Positions 24,707 to 37,500 of a stretch of DNA of 64,000 nt are shown piece by piece. The notes under the pieces are model-generated. The model had not been told where the DNA came from. It did not search any database and saw nothing but the letters and a program-made list of their open reading frames with translations. The position numbers and the translations under genes were made by a program. Positions within the stretch are counted from its first letter, which is position 1, and the number at the start of each line of letters is the position of its first letter. Source of the stretch: Allantophomopsis cytisporea (taxonomy: Eukaryota; Ascomycota; Leotiomycetes; Phacidiales; Phacidiaceae). The stretch covers positions 682,001-746,000 of the forward strand of contig CP103032.1 in assembly GCA_024752435.1 (NCBI GenBank), written 5' to 3'.

Positions 24707-27620
24707 TTATGCCCTAAAGTGTTGTACAATACCATGCAATCTATCAATGACCACCGGGAACAGGGCGTTTGCACTATCTTCGATGAGTCTCTCAAAATGA
24801 CGAATAGCATCTTCCTCGCTCATTTCCAAGTGAAATCTCTCTTTCACCTTCAATACAGCTTTGTCAGGCTCAAGCATGATATCGGGTATGTTGGCATCCA
24901 CCATGAGACTGAAAAGGTTCAGGATCAAGTTAGATGATTTTCGCAATGTGGTATATGCAGTAAAGCAGTACTGCTTGAATTGTCGATACTGCTCAGAGTT
25001 AGACCCTCCCATACCGTCTATCATCTCTTTACAAAGCTTCATTCCTGGTGCAAATGGCTTAGGGTCACGACCAAGGATAAACCCAAAGTCTGCATGGAAG
25101 AAATGTCCATCTGGCGCCAGCAATAGGTTATCAAGATGTCGATCACCAACTCCAAGTAGATATGTAATGACACAGTAGCCAGCACAGGATTTGACAAACG
25201 TGTCCAATGCCTCCTTGCGAACCCCAAGAGGGGCCTTGTCATCGGGGTTATTAATTTTCATGTATGTTAATGCAGGATTGTTACTGTACTTTGAACTGAT
25301 TCCTTGCAAAGTGACGGATCGGACAAATTGAACAGCACCTGCTGTGGCGTTGGTTGCCAGGATCTTGTAAGGCGACAGCTTCAGATCGAGATTCTCTTTC
25401 TGTAGCAGCTGATCCATCAAAGTGATGATCTGTATGACAAGCTGATCCTGACGAAGATCATCTCCAGTTTTAAATATGATTGAATACTTCTTGCCGCTGG
25501 AAGTTTTGAAGGTGATCATAATAGGGCATAATGAGGATTTGAAAACCATGGCTTCATCGGCAACCACACCAGTAACCAGAATGGAAGGATCGATAGGTAG
25601 TGGCAAAGGTGGATCGATGGTGAGTAGTTCGTTCTTAGGGTCTGCGAGAAAATGCTTGAGCCTGTCAGTTTTACGTGGAATGGGCTCCTTCGCAAGCTTG
25701 ACCTCAGTGGAGATCTTAGATAAGACAGCAATGAGTTCAGCTTGTCGAACAAATATCTTTCTTGTTGCTTTTCCCTCTGGCAATTTCACTAGTTCTGTCA
25801 TGAAATCATACTCCACTTTTGCAAATAGCTTACGAACTTCGGGACCCTGCTCTTCGCTCTTGTCGTCGCATTCTACCAGGAGATACCAATGAAAATAGTT
25901 GCCCAGCATGAAGTTATTCGAGGCTCTTGCTATCAAAAACTTTGCCAAGGAGGAGTCTTGCGTGGCATCCTGCTCTGACTCAGGAGCAATCTGTTCGAAT
26001 TTGAGAGCCTGGACCAATTGTAAAAGATAAAGTAATAGCTCGTCATCATCAGACTTCCTAAGGCGGTCCACAGCGTATGCTCTAACGGCAAGATTGTCGA
26101 AAGTTGGACCCAGCAGCTCAAGTGCATCATCCACATCAATTTCCGTCCATTTTGTTAGAATCTGTACAGCTTGCCGAGATTCACTAACATCCTGCCAGTT
26201 CACAGATTTGACAAATTTGGTCAATGCCCTCTTATCGCGAGTAAGATGATGACGGAATTTCCACACCAGATCTTTCTCTTCAGGTGAAAGAACATGTGTT
26301 GGTGAATATGCCATGATACTGTTGAGCTCATCTCTGACTTTAGCATTTGGCTTCAAGTCGCGATCAAGTACGCCTGTGCGATGACTTCGCACAAGTCGAC
26401 GATGTTTGCTCTCTGCGGGGTTGTCGCGGGCCCCAACTTCAGGATCATATATTTGCACGACCCTTCCCCCGAATCCGTGCGACTCTTCATCAATGGCCCC
26501 AATGCCAGGACCATATTGTACTTCTGGAGGAGGTTTAAGCATCACGTTACTTTGTGAAGAACTCAAATGGTGAAGGGATGATATTGGAGGCGCTGGGTAT
26601 TCATGATCTGAGAATACAATAGGAAAGTCGAAACGAGGCAGTTCAATGTTCAACGTAAAATTCTCGTCCTCAGTAGAGTCGATATCCTCATCTGTTTCCG
26701 ACTCTTTTTCGCTAACCCCATCGAGGGTCATGACCGTACTGCGGCCTTTGGATCTTCGTCGCTTCGTGTTGGCCAGAGATGTTGGCGAGCCTCTCAGACC
26801 TCGTTTCTCTACTCCTCGGAAAGCCAACTGATCCATCCATTCGACCTGAGGAATTTCACCCATTTCATGTTTCTTGAACAATTTCTCCAGTCTCTCAAGT
26901 TCGGCGGCCTCCTTATCAACGGCTTTTTCAATTTTACCATTTCGCCGGGGTATAGGAAGTATTGATGGTGTAGATGTCGAGGATAACCCATCAGCAGCCT
27001 TCCGGCGGTGGACATGGCATTTCTGCCTACCCTTCTGCAACGTATTCTCCTTGTCGAAAAGTGCTATAGTTGTGCCTCCAAATGGTATAGCATGACCCTG
27101 CGCGTCCTCTCCTCCAGTTGGTGATAGATCCCAAATTGTAATCGCCAATTGTGATGTTAAAGGTAGTGTAGAGTAAGTAATTGGCAGTGTAAGCCATTCA
27201 TTCCATCTACAGCATGATTAGTAACTAGGCTTGTTTGTCTATCTTAAAAATATGTTGGAACAACCTTCTCTCATGTCTGAATGGTTTGTATGAAGTCTGA
27301 ACCGGGACTGTAAGTGGCTTCGAGTCGGCCCATAGTTGTATCGTTACATAGAGGTCGGAGTGGGTACTATCAAGAGTGAGTTTCTTGGCTAGAGCCAAAA
27401 GCCATATGAATACAGCAATCTTTATACCTTAAATTAGATCCAACATGTCTCAGGTCAGGTCTTCGTATGAGCGTTGAAAATGGTACAGGATGCTGTTCCC
27501 CTTCTAAGCTGGTACTGGGTAATGTTAGCCACGGCGTATACGCTCTCAGACACGAACGTACACTCGTAAAGTGACGGGTATATCAAGTGCTTCAGAACTG
27601 GCAAAGGTGAATGGATCCAT
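24707..27620 (-). CDS. vps34: Vps34 phosphatidylinositol 3-kinase, catalytic subunit
   Basis: Four exons on the minus strand: 27620-27562, 27514-27428, 27366-27265 and 27206-24707; 915 aa. It is the class III PI3K that makes PI3P for autophagy and endosomal/vacuolar sorting, in complexes with Vps15 and Vps30. The start MDPFTFASSEALD is typical of the family, and splices give LRVTSLEGE, NLSTHSDLYV and HERRWNEW at the joins. The order is an N-terminal C2 domain (with a long charged insertion at about 130-270), the PIK helical domain (about 385-570) and the kinase domain (about 630-905). The catalytic loop is GVGDRHLDNLLL and the metal motif HADFGF. The end DRLHGIVQHFRA is the usual membrane-binding C-terminal helix. 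Introns occur only in the 5' third. Confidence 0.96.
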
Positions 27621-28215
27621 GAGCCACTCTTGACAATCTAGAATCGCCTCGAAAACAGAATACTCGTCGTCAAAACTGCTTTGTATATTTCGAAACTGCG
27701 CGGTGTGTCTTTCTGTTATGCAAGGCTGAGAGGATGATGGACAATAGCAGGTGTTCGCTAAGCCAGCTACCCCGGAGCTGTCATCTAGGCTCCCTTTAGC
27801 ATGGAATAGGGTGTTTGTAGATCCTGTGATGCTGACGTAATACAAGGCTCGCAGCTATCCAGCACGCACTGGTGCACAATTGACTGTCACAATTAAGTTT
27901 CGCTGTCCATGGACGCGATCTTTCGTGACGGCCAGGATTGCCGCGCGAAGAGCGACAACCACCAACACCTTCACTAGGCGCCAAAGCTACAAATATCCAG
28001 TCCTTCATTACTATCGTCACGACCGCGAAAAAAGATGCTATAGATTGCTTTCTGATTTCTGACAGGAACGCTCCTTGACTTTGAAAGATAGCAGTCTCTG
28101 GCGCATTACGCAGGTGCTATTGGCACCAAACTTCTCATCGTTCACAAACATCACGCGTATTCTTGCTCGCAGGAAGAAAAAAGCGCTGTTCTTGATTTAT
28201 ATTCAATCAAGCGCA
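27621..28215. promoter_or_regulatory. Divergent promoter region vps34/nse4
   Basis: 595 bp between divergent start codons. The nse4 reading frame is open upstream to about 28075 but has no ATG, so the leader is placed here. No named site is recognised. Confidence 0.5.
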
Positions 28216-29719
28216 ATGTCGCGCAGATCGAAGGTGTCTGAATCTCCGGCGCCTAATCTAGATGATGATATTTATGGCGCAACGCCTGAACCAGAATTCA
28301 CTCAGAGGTCTGCTCATGCAGGTCCATCCAACGATTCGCCCTCGTCATCAGTCACCTCAAGTGCGTCCGACAAGGAAAACTCACGACAAGCCTCAGCAAT
28401 AAATAGAGACAGGGCCGCAATGCCTCCACCCATGGCACCTGCGGATGGCGACAGATCTTCAAAGAGGAAACGAACCGTAGAGTCTGAGAGAGCAACCCCA
28501 AATCGTACAACCCGACGATCACGAACACGAGGCTTAGAGGACGAGGATGAGGACAGCTTGTATTATGATCCGGATCAAGACGTCGAAGAGCGTAGGAGGA
28601 TACGAAAAGGCCTTCGAGATCTTACAAAGAACGTCAATGATAATCGCCATGAGTTTCTCGGCGCAGACTCTCGTGGCTTGTATGATGCTGTAAAGGAAGC
28701 CAACAGACTTTCTGCAAGCGTCAAGCAAACTGCAGATGCTACGATAGACTCACGTTTACTGGTGACCACGGCGGATCTATCCTATAAGAGGACTGTACAA
28801 CTCAGTTTGGGCGACTCGGTGCAGGGAGTGGATATAGATGAGTTTGTTTCGAAGTGCATCAGTTTTATGCGCAAAGGAGATAGGCAAGCGCGTCATGACG
28901 AACAGGGGCCACCAAGTGGTACACAACGACGAAGGGCTAGGCAACAGGACCTAGACGATGAGGTCGAGGACGGTGCCGATGATGGAGATATGATGAACTG
29001 GGCACATCTAGGACAACATGCATGTTTACAACACAACTCTCGTCCTGCGTTGGCTGGTTTCCTTCTGGGACCATTGTCAACGCAAAAACGCGCCCGAAAA
29101 GTAGCTGTTCGAAAGGCTGGCTTAAGACCCAATCAATACACTCAAACCCAACCATCAGTCTTGACAGCCGAAAATATTGAAAGGGACGAGGGATCACAAT
29201 TGACAGTCCTGTGTACGAGAATCTTGCGCCGGTTGGAAAAAGTTCAAAGAGATGGAATGGCAGCTGTGCAAGCAGAGCACGATGAGTCAATGTCTGACAG
29301 CGAAACCCAGGCTCTAATGGATCGACATGGTCTTCATCAAAATGGTGGGTTGGATATGTTCAAATTCGTGGTGAATCCATGGTCTTTTGGGCAAACGGTC
29401 GAAAACATGTTCTATGTGAGCTTTCTTATTCGAGACGGAAAAGTTGGTATTGAGATTGGCGAAGATGGCCTACCTTCACTTCGTGAGTCATCCTGTTGAT
29501 TCCCATGACCTTTGCATATACTGATATGTTCTAGAACCTACCACACCAAGAGGGCGTGACGATGTTGCTGCTAAAGGTGCAAGCAAGCACCAGGCAGTTC
29601 TTGAAATTGATATGCCGACGTGGAAGCAATTGATTGAAGTTTTCGACATTCAGAAGCCCATGATACCACACCGTGAAGAGGATGCTGCTCAAATGGGTGG
29701 AAAAGGTTGGTATGGTTAG
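28216..29719 (+). CDS. nse4: Nse4, kleisin subunit of the SMC5/6 complex
   Basis: Exons 28216-29482 and 29535-29719, intron 52 bp, phase 1 (C/AA makes Gln); 483 aa. Nse4 bridges the Smc5 and Smc6 heads in the SMC5/6 DNA-repair and replication complex in the nucleus. The first 120 residues are disordered and Ser/Arg-rich. The N-terminal helical kleisin part includes RRIRKGLRDLTKNVNDNRHE, and the C-terminal winged-helix region contains MFKFVVNPWSFGQTVENMFYVSFLIRDG (read across two segments). The last exon completes the family end (WKQLIEVFDIQKPMIPHRE, then GGKGWYG). Without the splice the protein would lose this end, so the intron is well supported. The start is the only in-frame ATG near the beginning. 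Confidence 0.93.
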
Positions 29720-30492
29720 GGTTTTACAAGAGTATGGCGTGTGTTGGCGTTCGAAGGAGTTGCTTGGGTTATTGAGACTTCGCATGATACCACATTTGCA
29801 TCATTTCGGGGTGCTTTTCAGTGCGTCATTGGATTTCATTCATGTAATTCATGGAGTCGCTTTGTGAAAATACAAGCAATGGTACAATGATATCAGATTC
29901 GTATTCTAAAGAAACAAATCGTCACATGTGATTGCTTGGAGGACACTTATTATCTATGAACGTGCCTAATGAAACAACTTAAATTGAGCCGATCGAGTTT
30001 CTGTCATTGTTATCCAGTCTTCGAAGCCACTTGAGTAAAGATTCCTCGTGAGCTAAGAACTGTCATCTCGCTGTACGTACCGGGATGACGCATAAAAACA
30101 TATACTTCACATCCCAACCACTGTGACGCATGAGTGTGAGAAAGTGATCTCTACTAGCAAGCAATTTGTCAATGAACATTTATTCTCCCCTTCAATACTA
30201 AGATGTGATCATAGTGGTAAAGTAGTGTGAAAGGTGGGAGCAGTACTTCTGGATATTATGAGCATTTACTTGAGACTATAGAAGCAATGCAAATTCAATT
30301 GAGATACTCAAGTATAAATCAGGTTGTATAATCACGGGGTTATCGTATGTTTCCCAATGCTTGATATGTATGATGTTGCCCACAAGTGCAGGTTGTACAA
30401 CATGTGAAAAGAGGAAAGACAACAAATAAACGACAATCAATTTGCTTGGTATCTTACAGTTGTATCAACTTGCACTAACACGCATGACGATC
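29720..30492. other. Convergent 3' intergenic region
   Basis: 773 bp between the stops of nse4 and the converging minus-strand gene. It is AT-rich, with no ORF, RNA gene or repeat that I can support. Confidence 0.4.
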
Positions 30493-31713
30493 TCATACAG
30501 CCCAATAAACCTCCATCGTAACCTCTTCCGCATAATTGACCCACCCTAAATATCTTGCTCTGGCCCAAACGGTGATTACATCTCCAACTTTCAAGCTCTT
30601 GACAAACGATCCGTCGCCAGTCAACTCTCCACGCCCAACCCTCTTAAGCTCCTGCTCTGAGCAAGAATCATCATATCGCCATTCGATAACATTTTCTTGC
30701 GTTCTATAGTTTACAAGTTGGTTAGTCTGCAAAGTTCTCGGGTGAGGCCTAAAAGGATGATCGTAGAGAAGTTCTTGCATGCCATCAACAACCCTACCGC
30801 AAACTGCAGCAGGATCATATGTGCGTAAGATACAAGGAACATCTTCTCCTTCCTTGACGTCTTCCAAAGAGGTGCCATCCTCCGACAATGCAGGCGAACC
30901 ATAGGCCATAGTGAACCCCTGGTCTCGAAGCTTGGGATCTACTTCGATTCTCTCAAGACCAGTGTCAAACCAGGTATTCGACCCATCATATTTGCTCTGG
31001 GCCCCTGCTCGTCTCCCTCCTCCTTGATCATGAGATTTGATTTTGAAGACTATCTTTCGACATGGATGTTCACCCCTCATCGAGGATTTCCTCGCCCAGC
31101 TTTCCAGCAGCTTCGTCGTTGATTCGCTCGATCCCGTGGTTTGAACATCTTCGAGCGGCCACTTTCTCTTATCAGGTAAATAGCCGTCTTGACTTAACCT
31201 TGGCTTCGGAATAGGGGTTTCATGCTCTTGTTCTTGAATATTCGCAAATAACGGATGGAATTCTTTACAAACGGGGTATCTTAGATTTGGAGGAACATTA
31301 TCATCGAATTCCGTAGATCGAGGAATGTAACCTAGTGGAAATGACCTCAACTATCAGACGTCAGCACTGTATTGAATTTCGATTATCAATCTACTCACTA
31401 TCAGAGTATTCTCACTTGGTCTACCACCAGTTGCCTCGACCTCGGATCTTGTTGCTACCGTGGTATGAGGCCAGTATTCTGCAATGTCTATGAATATATC
31501 GACGAGCTCCACTGGCAGCTTCTTGGTTTTCACAAATAGCTCCTTCACCTCAAAAACATCCTCTATCGATGGTCTGTAATGATCCGATGGGCTCGAGTTG
31601 GTTAAAGAATTGCCTTTCGAATCAGAGGATGATCCTGGGTTGTCCATAGTAGCGGACGGTTCTCTAAGTGGTGCCACAAAGTTTTGGTAGAAAAATCTAC
31701 CAATGCTTTCCAT
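30493..31713 (-). CDS. Conserved fungal protein of unknown function, 390 aa
   Basis: Two exons on the minus strand: 31713-31399 and 31350-30493, with a 48-bp phase-0 intron. The N-terminal third has a helix reading LPVELVDIFIDIAEYWPHTT, which resembles the start of an F-box-like helix; the centre has CRKIVFKIKSHDQGGG and SNTWFDTGLERIEVD. Trp-rich beta-type segments fill the C-terminus (VGDVITVWARARYLGWVNYA). I believe related uncharacterised proteins exist in many Pezizomycotina, but I cannot name a function. No signal peptide or membrane helix is visible. It diverges from the cysA-like gene, with 436 bp between starts. Confidence 0.82.
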
Positions 31714-32149
31714 AAGGCTTATAGATTTGTAGGTGATTTTTATGTTTTTTTATATTTAAAGAAAGGGTGTTTCAGGCGTTCTTATGTCCAATGTTTACTT
31801 GCAGGCAGCCATGCGATCTTGTTGTACTTGTTAGCATCAAGGGTTGCCTACTTTAGGTATGTGGCTTCAATGACGTCCAACGCCGGGACATGTGGCGGTG
31901 CATAGGCGGCTCTCTTACACGCTAATCAGTAACGCTACCTACGTAGAGGAGCTAGAAATACCTCAGGCACGTGAAAGCACCTCATTACACCGCCTCCGCA
32001 TTCGGCTGCCATTCTGCTGACAAAAGTTCCGTGCAATGGTACTCAGCTCTAGCTGGCCGAGGGCGGACAGTCATAGAAAGTGGAGGCTTTTCATTGACGT
32101 CGCCGTCGTTAATTAATCATTCTTTAAACCGTAACATATTGTGTTCAAG
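31714..32149. promoter_or_regulatory. Divergent promoter region with CACGTG and TGACGTC sites
   Basis: 436 bp between divergent starts. On the side of the acyltransferase gene lies CACGTGA at 31968-31974, which is TCACGTG on the other strand, the core recognised by Cbf1-type bHLH factors that govern sulfur genes in yeast. TGACGTC lies near 32096. The sites are seen directly; use by the sulfur-metabolism gene is inference. Confidence 0.4.
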
Positions 32150-33709
32150 ATGCAGCTCGCAAGGAACGCAAACGCGGCAGCTCGGCTTGCCATAAGATCT
32201 GGCAAGAAAGCCCAATTCCAGCAAACATGTACATTAAGATGCTTGTCCAACAATGTTGGATGTCGTCAACAAGCTTTACGACAAATTCACACCAAAGGAA
32301 CGAAACAAGCATCCGCAAGTGCTCTCGCAGAAGCGTCAAACCCTGCTATGGCGTTCCCTTGCCTCGACGCTCTTGAAACCAAATCTGCCACTCTAGAAGC
32401 TCGATCTCTTGCCAGTGGACCCGAACCATCCTATACAAGTGGCGCCACAGAAATTTATCACTCCAATGAACCTATAACATTGGATTGGGGAGGAGTGTTG
32501 CCAGAGTTTGATATTGCTTATGAAACTTGGGGAGAAATCAATGCGGACAAATCGAATGTTATTCTCCTACATACTGGTCTCTCGGCTTCGTCCCACGCGC
32601 ATTCTACTGAATCGAATCCGAAGCCTGGATGGTGGGAGAAATTCATTGGACCTGGTGGATGCTTGGACACCAACAAATACCATGTCATATGTACAAATGT
32701 TATCGGAGGATGCTATGGTTCTACGGGACCTAGTAGTGTAGACCCAGCTGATGGACAGCGCTATGCGACTCGGTTCCCAATTCTCACGATGGACGACATG
32801 GTTCGCGCTCAATTCCGACTCCTTGACGGTCTTGGGATCAAGAAGCTATATGCAAGTGTTGGATCGAGCATGGGAGGAATGCAGAGTCTGGCAGCTGGTG
32901 TCCTTTTTCCAGATCGTGTTGGAAGAATCGTGAGTATTAGCGGATGCGCTCGAAGCCACCCATACAGTATTGCCATGAGACACACACAGCGACAAGTCCT
33001 CATGATGGACCCCAACTGGGCTCGAGGATTCTATTATGGAAAGGTCCCACCCCACGCGGGTATGAAGCTTGCCCGAGAAATTGCTACTGTCACATATCGA
33101 AGTGGGCCAGAATGGGAACAGCGCTTCGGAAGACGTCGTGCAGATCCAAGCAAAAAGCCAGCATTATGTCCCGACTTCCTTATCGAAACATACCTCGACC
33201 ATGCAGGAGAGAAGTTCTGTCTTGAATATGACCCGAACAGTTTATTGTACGTCAGCAAGGCTATGGATATGTTCGATCTTGGCAAGGAACATCAGACAGC
33301 GACTACAGCTCGTCGTGCCGAGTTTGAGAGTCGCTCTCCATCGCAGAGTGCTGCTGATACGGAAAATGCCTCCTGCACGCTCACCCTTCCAGAAACACCA
33401 TACGAAGAACAGCCTGAGCAAGCCCCTAGCGATCTCAACGAGCCTGTCAGCCATTCTTCTGCACCTCCTGCCGATCTTGTTGCTGGTCTGGCTGGTCTGA
33501 GAGACCACCCTGCACTGGTCATGGGTGTTGCAAGTGATATTCTCTTTCCGGCCTGGCAACAACGCGAGATCGTGGAGACATTGAGACGAACCGGCAACAA
33601 GAAGGTCACTCACGTGGAGTTGGGAGAAGAGCTTAGTTTATTTGGTCACGATACATTCTTGCTCGATCTCGAGCACATTGGCGGCAACTTGAAGCGCTTC
33701 CTTGATTGA
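32150..33709 (+). CDS. cysA: Serine/homoserine O-acyltransferase, alpha/beta-hydrolase type (CysA/MetX family), mitochondrial
   Basis: Single exon, 519 aa, from MQLARNANAAARLA. The first 60 residues are rich in Arg/Ala/Ser without acids, a clear mitochondrial presequence. The enzyme transfers an acyl group from acyl-CoA to the hydroxyl of serine or homoserine, feeding cysteine or methionine synthesis. The MetX-type fold is clear: the nucleophile elbow GSSMGGMQSL holds the Ser, and the acid and base lie in ASDILFP and GHDTF near the C-terminus. HTGLSASSHAHS marks the oxyanion region. Between core and cap-end, residues about 380-450 form a Ser/Pro/Glu-rich insertion typical of the fungal group. 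GSSMGG plus the presequence favour serine O-acetyltransferase (CysA/Cys2) over homoserine acetyltransferase (Met2); this choice is moderate. Confidence 0.88.
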   Translation: MQLARNANAAARLAIRSGKKAQFQQTCTLRCLSNNVGCRQQALRQIHTKGTKQASASALAEASNPAMAFPCLDALETKSATLEARSLASGPEPSYTSGATEIYHSNEPITLDWGGVLPEFDIAYETWGEINADKSNVILLHTGLSASSHAHSTESNPKPGWWEKFIGPGGCLDTNKYHVICTNVIGGCYGSTGPSSVDPADGQRYATRFPILTMDDMVRAQFRLLDGLGIKKLYASVGSSMGGMQSLAAGVLFPDRVGRIVSISGCARSHPYSIAMRHTQRQVLMMDPNWARGFYYGKVPPHAGMKLAREIATVTYRSGPEWEQRFGRRRADPSKKPALCPDFLIETYLDHAGEKFCLEYDPNSLLYVSKAMDMFDLGKEHQTATTARRAEFESRSPSQSAADTENASCTLTLPETPYEEQPEQAPSDLNEPVSHSSAPPADLVAGLAGLRDHPALVMGVASDILFPAWQQREIVETLRRTGNKKVTHVELGEELSLFGHDTFLLDLEHIGGNLKRFLD

Positions 33710-34548
33710 AGCCTTTGCTGCACATCTATAAAAGTACACTGCAATAAAATTGGGAGGCTGGTTTACAACTGCTGCATGGCATGGCGATGGTGTTTGGGGC
33801 TGTTTGGAATATATATTGTGCGTTTTGGGACGCAGATCACATCTGTGCGGGTGTTAAATATCTTTTTACGTCTAATTGTACTCTACAGTTTATAGCCATT
33901 ATTGGTTCGGTTCTTTATAGTCGTTTCGACATATTTCTGCGATAAACATTCAACATCTCCACTATAGCGTTACCTCCATCAACCAACTATCGCAAGTGCG
34001 AATAATGTAGTTGCGACCTCTACCGTAGAGTGCTCCCTTCAGTCATCAACTACCATATGAACCAGTTATAGAGTCTTCCATTTACGGGAGGTTTCACACC
34101 AACTAATACGTTTGTTCTTTGTTGCTTCGGTCCACAATCGTGCAGTGCTGCATACACCCGTGTTCTTTATAAGTCTTTGTGCTGATTACGTCTTTTGTTT
34201 GTGATCAGAATACAATCCGGCATTAGAGATTTCATTAGATTTATAATGAATTGCGCATTCAGAATGTCTTAAGATTTATAAGTTACTTCGGAGAAAGTGA
34301 TATTGTCGAAAAAAGATTGTCTTGGAGTATTGTGGGTGAATGAAAGTATTTGGTATTGTCTTCTATTGAGTGTACTTGATCCTATTCACAATTGACCACG
34401 AATCAATACCCCTAGAAATACTTCCTGACTCATATTCTCTTTCATCTCAACTTTTCAGTCAGTCCTTTCTATCAGATCTTTGTTATCGAACGTCTTCCTA
34501 TTTCACACAACTGCACTCGAACTTGACCATCTCTAACACGGCGCCACA
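33710..34548. other. Intergenic, promoter of the large coiled-coil gene
   Basis: 839 bp, AT-rich, between two plus-strand genes. Small ORFs overlapping the downstream start are in other frames. No repeat or RNA gene was noticed. Confidence 0.4.
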
Positions 34549-37500
34549 ATGGAATCTCACCCAGCTCAAGTATCTGGAAGTACTTCTTCAGGTGGTGACC
34601 CTCCTGGCGATAAACCACCTGCTGTACCAGCTCTTGTGCCTCAGAGAAAGAAAATGCGTCAGCACAGAAGCCAACGGAAAGCCAGAGAGAGGCAGGCAAA
34701 GCGGGAAGCCCAGGCAAAAGGAGAGGCTGAGAGCTCTGACGATGACACCGCAGCTGAAGCGATGGCCGACACTCCCAGTAGAAGTACCAGCCCAGGTACT
34801 GTGCCACCAGAACAGAACGATGAGCCTAAAACCCCATCCCCTAGGGATATTAGTAAGTTTGAAATGTTTTGTGGTTACTGTTGTTGTTGTCTTTATTGTT
34901 GAAAACTGCGATTTTCGTTGCGACAGATGTCACGTCGTGATGGTAATCATGTATGGCTACGGAATCATGCTAATATGTAAATAGCTGCAGAATTGAAAGC
35001 AGGCCTCACATTGACAGCGCAAGATCTGAACGAACGTCATGGAACACTGACGAGGGAAAATCCGCCACCTGTGCCGTCTTCAATTCCTAAGGAGTCCGAG
35101 TTGTCAGAGGAACAAAGGGGGAGCTTTATTTTTGTGAGCACAGACAATGATCTGAAAGCAGGAGCCACTGGTTCGGGCAAGACAAAGGAAGGTGAGTGGA
35201 TGAAAGATAGCGACGTTGATGGTCGTGGCATGGCAATGACTGACAATGAAAACAAAGAGGAACGAAAGCAGAGTGTCACGCTCACTTCGGCTACCACCGC
35301 AAACAAAGAAGTCCGAGGAGCATCCCCAGACAAGAACATCAACACCCCGAAAAATTACGCCCTCGGTCAAAGTGATACTCACGGCAACATCACTTTTGTC
35401 GAGTCGGAGTATCAGAACCAAATGGCGGACATAGAGGCCGAGCTCCAGAAGCTCCGCGATGAAAACAAGGAGCTTAGAAAAGAGAACGCAATCTGGAAGT
35501 CACGGTATGAGGAATCCGAACAAGATGCGTCGAGATTATCGGACAATGCCGAGAAGCACAGTAAAGAAGCAAATACCCTGAAGACGCAATTGAGAGATGT
35601 TCAACAAAAGCTCAGTACAGCGATTTATGAACGCAGGAATGCGGAAAACAAGGTTACTGAACTCGAGAAACAAGCTGCAGAATTGGAAAAGAGAAATAAG
35701 GAAAGCGAAGAAATTGTGAAGAAAGCGCGGGGAAGCCGTGATGACATTGAAAGAGAGGTAACCCAGCTTCGACAAGAGCTTTCAAAGGCACTAGAATGGC
35801 AAGGTGCGGGTGATTTAGAGGCGATCACAAAGGAGCGTAACGACCTCAAAGCAATACTTCAACAGACAAAAGATGCCGAAATAGAGATATTGGAAACATT
35901 GAAGGAGCTCGACGCCGATAATGAAGGTCTCAGAACAGAATTGAACGCTATCAAGACTCAGCTGGACATTCAAAGGCATGATTTGGAAGAAGATCTTGGA
36001 ATGACTCCTGAAAACCACACAGCGCAACAATATCAGTCTGAACAAGAGGAGCCTAGAGTACAAGATGCACCTTCATCGGCAAAACCAACAGCTCAGAAGA
36101 CCCTGGCGGATGAGCTCGCAACTGGAAATGATGAGGATGATGGAGCCAAATACTTCAATCCAAAGGACAACGAAGGGAGGCGATACGTACAACCCCCATC
36201 TGTTTTGACAAAAGTCTTCAGCATCGATGACTTGGCAAGAAGTGATGAGGATCTCTTCAGAGAAAAGTGGAGCAGCAGTGAAAGACCACCAGCGCATCCA
36301 CATTACAACAGAGCTTTTGTGAGGAGATTGATTCATTTCTTCGCCAACAAGCGTGATGTAGCATTTGAAGCTGCCATTCACTGGTATGCGGAAGGTAGAG
36401 TACGCGGGTACGCTGCCAATGGAAAAGAACTATACTGGATCGACAGAGATGCAATCTCTCGTATACCAAAGAACTTAGAGCCGCGGGCTCGCATTTACAA
36501 TGATGACTATCCAGACAATGTGGATACCTATGATCCTAAATCAGGTCTTGCCGTCCAAGATCCACCGGCAGTGGACCACCGATTCCTTTGGGATGATGAA
36601 AAAGAAGATAGGCTACCGGAGGACTATGATTCTGTACCCTCAAATGAAATTTGGAACATTGATTCACTTGCTACAGCAAGAGCAGCTTATCCACGTCTGG
36701 TTCTACCAAATGACCAGGAGACGTATACACGATATGTAGAAGGACTCCGGTACTTGATTACCCACGACCTTGTGCCAGCACGGGGAATTCCATCGTGGCC
36801 TGACTGGCAAGCGGAGAGAGGTGGTGGTTTCACTTCAGACATGATCGCTCCCTTATCTAGAACTATAGCTCTCGCACCTCCAACTGAAATCTGGAACATT
36901 AATTCACTTGCTACAGCAAGAGCAGCTTATCCACGTCTGGTTCTACCAAATGACCAGGAGACGTATACACGATATGTAGAAGGACTCCGGTACTTGATTA
37001 CGAACGACCTCGTACCAGCACGGGGGATTCCATTGTGGCCTGACTGGCAAGCGGAGAGAGGTGGTGATCAACCACCAGCTCCTCTTCAACCACAATCCAA
37101 TGCCACACCAGAAGCCGGTAATAACGCGAGTGGAAGCCTGAATGGGCCTGTTCTTACTCAGACTTTGACTCGTGAAGACTTGAAACGTCAGGAGGAGAGA
37201 ATCCGCCGGAAAGAATCAGCTAGAACTGAGTCGGCCAGTATCGTGAAGTTCACAGAAGAAAAATCTCAGGCACAAGATACAAGTCAGGATGGAACCAGTG
37301 GCCAACATATAGCTGGAAATCAGAGCACTCAGATTGCGCCTGCCAATCGAAACACAACTGATGACCGATGGACTGTCACCATTCACACTCCACACCTTGA
37401 CACCATGAGCAGTGAGGACCGCAATAAATGGGAGCGGCAGAACAACATTATTATGTCACTTCTGGGAGACAAGGCACTGGTAATGGACGCTCCTATGCCG

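Noticed and set aside
34370..34984. 204-codon ORF overlapping the start of the large repeat protein
   Set aside because: It is in another frame over the first exon and intron; the spliced model fits a single long protein better.
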